Shown here piece after piece: positions 59,611-64,000 of a stretch of 64,000 bases of DNA (positions within the stretch are counted from its first letter, which is position 1; each line of letters begins with the position of its first letter). The stretch is from the NCBI GenBank assembly GCA_963514095.1, contig OY741265.1:25237590-25301589 (forward strand), given 5' to 3'. This DNA is from Eutrigla gurnardus (Eukaryota; Chordata; Actinopteri; Perciformes; Triglidae). The notes beneath the pieces were generated by a model. It ran no database searches. It was not told the DNA's origin and saw only the letters and a list, made by a program, of their open reading frames with translations. The translations under genes were made by a program, and so were the position numbers.

Positions 59611-62600
59611 CTACAACACAGCAGAACAACTGTCATTTAAAAACAAATAATGTCCTTCAAACATCAAGTCTTTGTTTTTTTTATCCTTGACGATAACTTG
59701 ACAGTCGGACAAATCACTTCACTGAGCCGAGGTCCACACGGCTGTCACTCAGTAGTTTCCCTGACACACGCCGGGCTGACTGGCAGCACTAGATCAGGGA
59801 TAAATAGTCCCGTTGACTGTAGATATTACATATTAGAAATGCATCCTTTTATTTAAAAATGGTTACGCTGTCATTTTCATTTCTCTTCCTCCACTTGTCA
59901 CCCAAAGTGTCTGGCTGCTGTCAGGAGGAGACCAGCCATTGTGCCAAGAACAGTGTTGAGTATTTTAGGATGACTGTATGGGTCAAACAAACATCATGCC
60001 CAACTGACTGTATAATATATATGAACCTACACATGGCGATATGATCCTAAGCTCAGATATTAAATAACATTTTGTCTGCTTTCTTGCAGAGAGATCGATA
60101 CCACCCCCATGTTTGTGTGTAAAGTGTAAAGCCAGGAGGAGATCAGCATTGTTTATTGTTCATTAATCAAAAACCTATTGTGTTGGTGTCCCTGGTTCTT
60201 ACAGCCATCAACGGTGCAGTGAAGTGGAACTGTGGGGGAAGCAAACTGATCAGGGAGTCAACCCGCTCATCGGTTACATACCGCACATTTTACAAAATAT
60301 ATTTGTTGTAAGTAAAGCATTGTTTTTAATTGGCAGATGCAACGGTGAACTTACAAATAAATAAAACAGTGACTCCCACGCTTTATCGACGCTGTGGGCG
60401 GATATTCTGAATTCAAATATTAGTACATTTGAGATGTACAAAACATTCTGATACAAAGATCAATAATCGAATGTGGCCACGCTTACAGTAAAGGCATGGC
60501 ATGATGGGGGTCACACAACATCACTTCTATTTATAATGAAATGTAACATTAGTTCAAGCTGAACAAGGAAAAGATCAACAACGAGCGTGCGATGGCAGAG
60601 AACTCGGTTGCAGAGACTGGATTGGATTTTAAAGTTGTGTCCCAACAGCAAGCGACATGTAAACCAGCGATGCGGGTTCTTTCACGAGTGACCCCAACTC
60701 GCCCCATGTCATTCAACCCCAGGCCACTGGAACTGCGAAAATGAATAAAGATGAAATGATACCCGACTGCTGCATAGCTAACAGCTGAGTGAAGATCAGA
60801 CAGCCATCACTTAAACCGGTGATACGTCCCGTCTTCCAATAGAAAACAGAAAACGTGTTTCATACTGACATTTACTGAAAATGTCATACACTATGAATAG
60901 TAAGTAGGAAACTATCAGGTCTCCCTTCAGCCAGCTGCCCCCTTGGTTCTGTTTTTCTATAATGATAAAACGAGCAAACATGCCAAGTAAAAAAACTGTC
61001 GAACCCTTCCATTAAACTGATGGCTTGCAAGCTTTACACATGCATCTTGACGATAAGCTAATTGCACTTTGACTGATGTTGTTTCTTTTGTTGGCTTTGC
61101 AGAAACATTAATCTGCAAACAACTATTCAGGTCGCCTGTGTTCATTCAAGTCGCTCAGACAAAGTCGGCGAGAAGGCAACCATGCAAGTCCATTCACTGA
61201 GCACAGAACTGATCTTTTTTTCCCCAAACAAAATCATTTTTGCTGGCATAGAAAATTATTTTTTAGACTATATTAACAACAATATTAACAGCATAGCAGC
61301 TCACCACTTTTCATCAGTGTGAGAGACGCCGTTTTGACTTTCTAATGGTTGAGGAGGTTTGTGTCAAGATTAAAACAACAATGTTGTTTTTTTTTGTAAT
61401 AATCTGAAAGCTTAGTTGGCAGCCGTTTCAGGTGATTCTGGGATTTGAATGCAAAAACACAGAAAAACAAGGTGTATTGTTAATGTAAAAAAACAACTTG
61501 GCTATGTATTCCTGCTGCAGTTGATAACATTAAACATATATTTTTGTCATATTTGCTTAAACTGTAACTATATCCCGACAGTAGCGCATGAGACAGATAA
61601 TCTCTAAACAGATTACTCTGCTTCCTCTTAGAGCTCCTAATGACATTTGCAAGATTCCAAAAAGCGACCAATCAGTGGAGAGGAGTCTCGAACGCAGCTG
61701 TTGATCACAGTTTGTGACTCCAATCAAACTGTCAAGACTCTGTCACTGTACAGCCGATTTCTCAACTCAGATGTTTTCCTCTCTTGTATGGTTCAGCTGT
61801 AAAACTGTCCTGCTCAGGCCTCAGACATGCTGCTATGAACAGAGACTCATGTGGACACGCGGGTGGAGCTTGTAAAATGTAGTGCTCTCTGAATTTTGGC
61901 AATCAGTGAGTGGAAGTGACCATATTTGGACTGTGGAGGAGTGACGGGTGGATCTGATGAACACAAACATCAGAGCGGCAACCTTACTGGATCTGGATCC
62001 ATCTGGATTCTGGTGTGAAGCCGTTAACAAAGTTAGCTTCATAATTCAAGGTCAAGTTTACAGCTAATTGCATTGACAGCATGGTAGCCACGGTAGCAAG
62101 GCCACGGTAGCCAATCATAAGGTAGCCCCGCCCTAAAGCATATTCTGCTTTATGGTCTATCTGACTCTAAACTGACCATCCTTTACTAAATGAACATCTT
62201 GCTGTATTGAAGAAGACTTGGAACTAGAGATTGAGACCATGAATGCATGTTTACTGAGATAATAAATAAAGTCCCATTGACTTCCATGCAATCAGAGTTC
62301 CTTTTGCAATCGGGAGTCGCCCCCTGATGGCCAGTCGAGACAATGCAAGTTTAAGGCACTTCAGCCTGGTTTCACAGTGTTGCAACACTGAGATAGATGA
62401 CGCTTGTAGCGTGTAAACATGTTGTCTTAGAAACCCAAACATGTAGAATGAACAGTAAAATTAGCACAAGGTGCCACATTGTCATTAATCACGGTAATGA
62501 CGGGGAAATACATTGTTGACAGCATCATTGTTGCCAGAATGCTTCACTGCTGTATATAGTAAAACCAATACACTGGTATCTCTCTAGTCCATACAAACGC

Positions 62601-63648
62601 TGTAAACCACTGGGAGCATTGTATTGTTTCAGTGTACTGGATGAACAAACATATATTCATATTGCACTGAAGGCTCATCCAGGCTTACAGGAGACGGTAA
62701 CTAAATCAACATGTAAGTGAATGCTCTGCTCCACCTCTAAAACAGGCCGAGACTATAAATCAGCTCATATACTGTCTGAGCTCCTGCTGCCTACAGTCTT
62801 ATTAGTCTTATCCTCTCTCCCACATACTGTACAGGGAAGATTGCTGTTTCACTGCCATTTGTTAGTGTCAGCCGCTGCTGGCTCTCAAGTTCACACATAT
62901 GTAGGCTATTAAATGCTAGAACCATCCATCACTACTTAACAAAACAATAAAAGAAGGGCAAGAGGACTGGAGCAAACAAAAAATGGAACTTTTCCTTTTT
63001 CATCTAAAAAGAAGGAAAGTACAGTGTTTGTCATTAATGTCCATTATACCAGATGACAGGATGATGGATTGAAATTCTACACATAGTCAATTCAATGTCG
63101 ATTTTACACAGAAATATATATTAAAAGATCATATGAGTAGAAAAATAGTTCATCACTACTGTTTGTACTGTACAGTTTAACTGGATTCCAACATATTGTG
63201 GAGCGTGTTTAATTATAGTGGTGGGGCCTGTGCTCATTACAACTCCACTCTGGATTCAACTGCGCCAGAGTTGCGGCAAGCAAGCCCGACCACGACATTA
63301 CCAAAAATGTGTTTAGCATGTCCCCAACAGGTGGCGCCGCACACCAGCGGGCTCACGACAGGCTAAGTTATGTTTTACTACGAGCCTCGAAAACAAATCT
63401 TAGAATCTATTTTTGATTTAATGCAGTGAACTATATTAACAGTACCTCAGAGTGCACATAGAGGTGAGTCCACACACAGACATAGTCGTGGTGTGTGTTG
63501 TACAAGTAGGAAAGGTCAAGGATCAATTCAGTTTGTTTTTTAGGTGAAGTGCAACATTTACTGTTAAGGTGAAAATGTGTTTGACTCATAATCATCATGC
63601 TCTGGGTGCCTTTTCACTCACTGCTCATAATAAATAGATAATATGCCA
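59611..63648 (-). other. hdac11: hdac11 upstream intron, no exon seen
   Basis: No HDAC11 exon is visible upstream of 59610 on the minus strand. The interval appears to be intronic AT-rich sequence with one repeat copy at about 62060-62430. The region at 63230-63400 is slightly GC-richer but gives no recognisable protein. Confidence 0.5.
62060..62430. repeat. Dispersed repeat in hdac11 upstream intron
   Basis: Contains CACGGTAGCCAATC, TAGCCCCGCCCTAAAGCATA, CTTGCTGTATTGAAGAAGAC and GTTTAAGGCACTTCAGCCTG. The last part recurs at 48320-48380, and I recognise the series as an abundant fish repeat. It is noncoding. Confidence 0.55.
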
Positions 63649-64000
63649 GTGCAGTGGGTCCTGGGTTCCTCCTGGTGCAGTGGGTCCTGGGTTCCTCCTG
63701 GTGCAGTGGGTCCTGGGTTCCTCCTGGTACAGTGGGTCCTGGGTTCCTCCTGGTGCAGTGGGTCCTGGTTCCTCCTGGTGCAGTAGGTCCTGGGTTCCTC
63801 CTGGTGCAGTGGGTCCTGGGTTCCTCCTGGTGCAGTGGGTCCTGGGTTCCTCCTGGTGCAGTGGGTCCTGGGTTCCTGGTGCAGTGGGTCCTGGTTCCTC
63901 CTGGTGCAGTGGGTCCTGGGTTCCTCCTGGTGCAGTGGGTCCTGGGTTCCTCCTGGTGCAGTGGGTCCTGGGTTCCTCCTGGTGCAGTAGGTCCTGGGTT
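63649..64000. repeat. 26-bp minisatellite, 13 full units and a partial one
   Basis: The unit is GTGCAGTGGGTCCTGGGTTC plus CTCCTG. Units 5 and 10 lack one G (25 bp), unit 9 is 23 bp, unit 4 has GTAC, and units 6 and 14 have GTAGG in place of GTGGG. The array continues past the window edge, so its full length is unknown. Confidence 0.95.

Noticed and set aside
60180..60300. Missing upstream hdac11 exon
   Set aside because: A CCCCCACAG acceptor-like site is present on the minus strand, but the following codons do not match HDAC11 and no DLDAHQ motif is seen.
63649..64000. CRISPR-like array
   Set aside because: Units are contiguous without spacers, and the genome is vertebrate; it is a minisatellite.

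Overview
The window is nuclear DNA from a ray-finned fish, most likely a percomorph. It is AT-rich, its genes are split by long GT-AG introns, and it is full of transposon families typical of teleosts: tRNA-headed SINEs with an RTE-type tail, hAT, PIF/Harbinger, TTAA-site elements and L2. I see no bacterial features, rRNA, functional tRNA or CRISPR array. The two recognisable genes are both on the minus strand. Both are incomplete here, because each continues beyond one edge of the window.

Layout from left to right. 1-9351 is the 3' side of the first coding exon and the start of a long intron of fibulin-2 (fbln2). Its left end is a stack of transposons: a GC-rich terminal-inverted-repeat (TIR) element at 414-1367, then a Harbinger-like element (1399-3659) containing a hAT element (1766-2904) that itself contains a 349-bp element (2093-2441). 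9352-11262 is fbln2 exon 2, with the signal peptide, the Cys-rich N domain and an acidic Cys-free segment (601 codons plus one base). 11263-14424 is intron 1, and a noncoding exon 1 with a GC-rich promoter lies at about 14425-14570. 14.6-53.5 kb is about 39 kb without a convincing protein gene, holding mostly relics of mobile elements. 53562-59610 carries the last three coding exons of histone deacetylase 11 (hdac11), whose introns contain Harbinger, hAT and SINE insertions. 59.6-64 kb is the next hdac11 intron or 5' sequence, ending in a 26-bp minisatellite that runs off the edge.

hdac11 and fbln2 sit in tandem in the same direction, the same order as HDAC11-FBLN2 on human chromosome 3p25, so the gene pair is conserved synteny. 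The two genes have no known shared pathway. One encodes a nuclear/cytoplasmic zinc-dependent deacylase, the other an extracellular-matrix glycoprotein. No novel system is evident. The points most worth a second look are the nested transposons with a frame-neutral inner insertion, the 1.6-kb TTAA element with an acidic ORF, a pair of perfect estrogen-response-element palindromes in fbln2 intron 2, the intron-borne hAT with an open BED-finger ORF, a stable hairpin upstream of fbln2, and the minisatellite.
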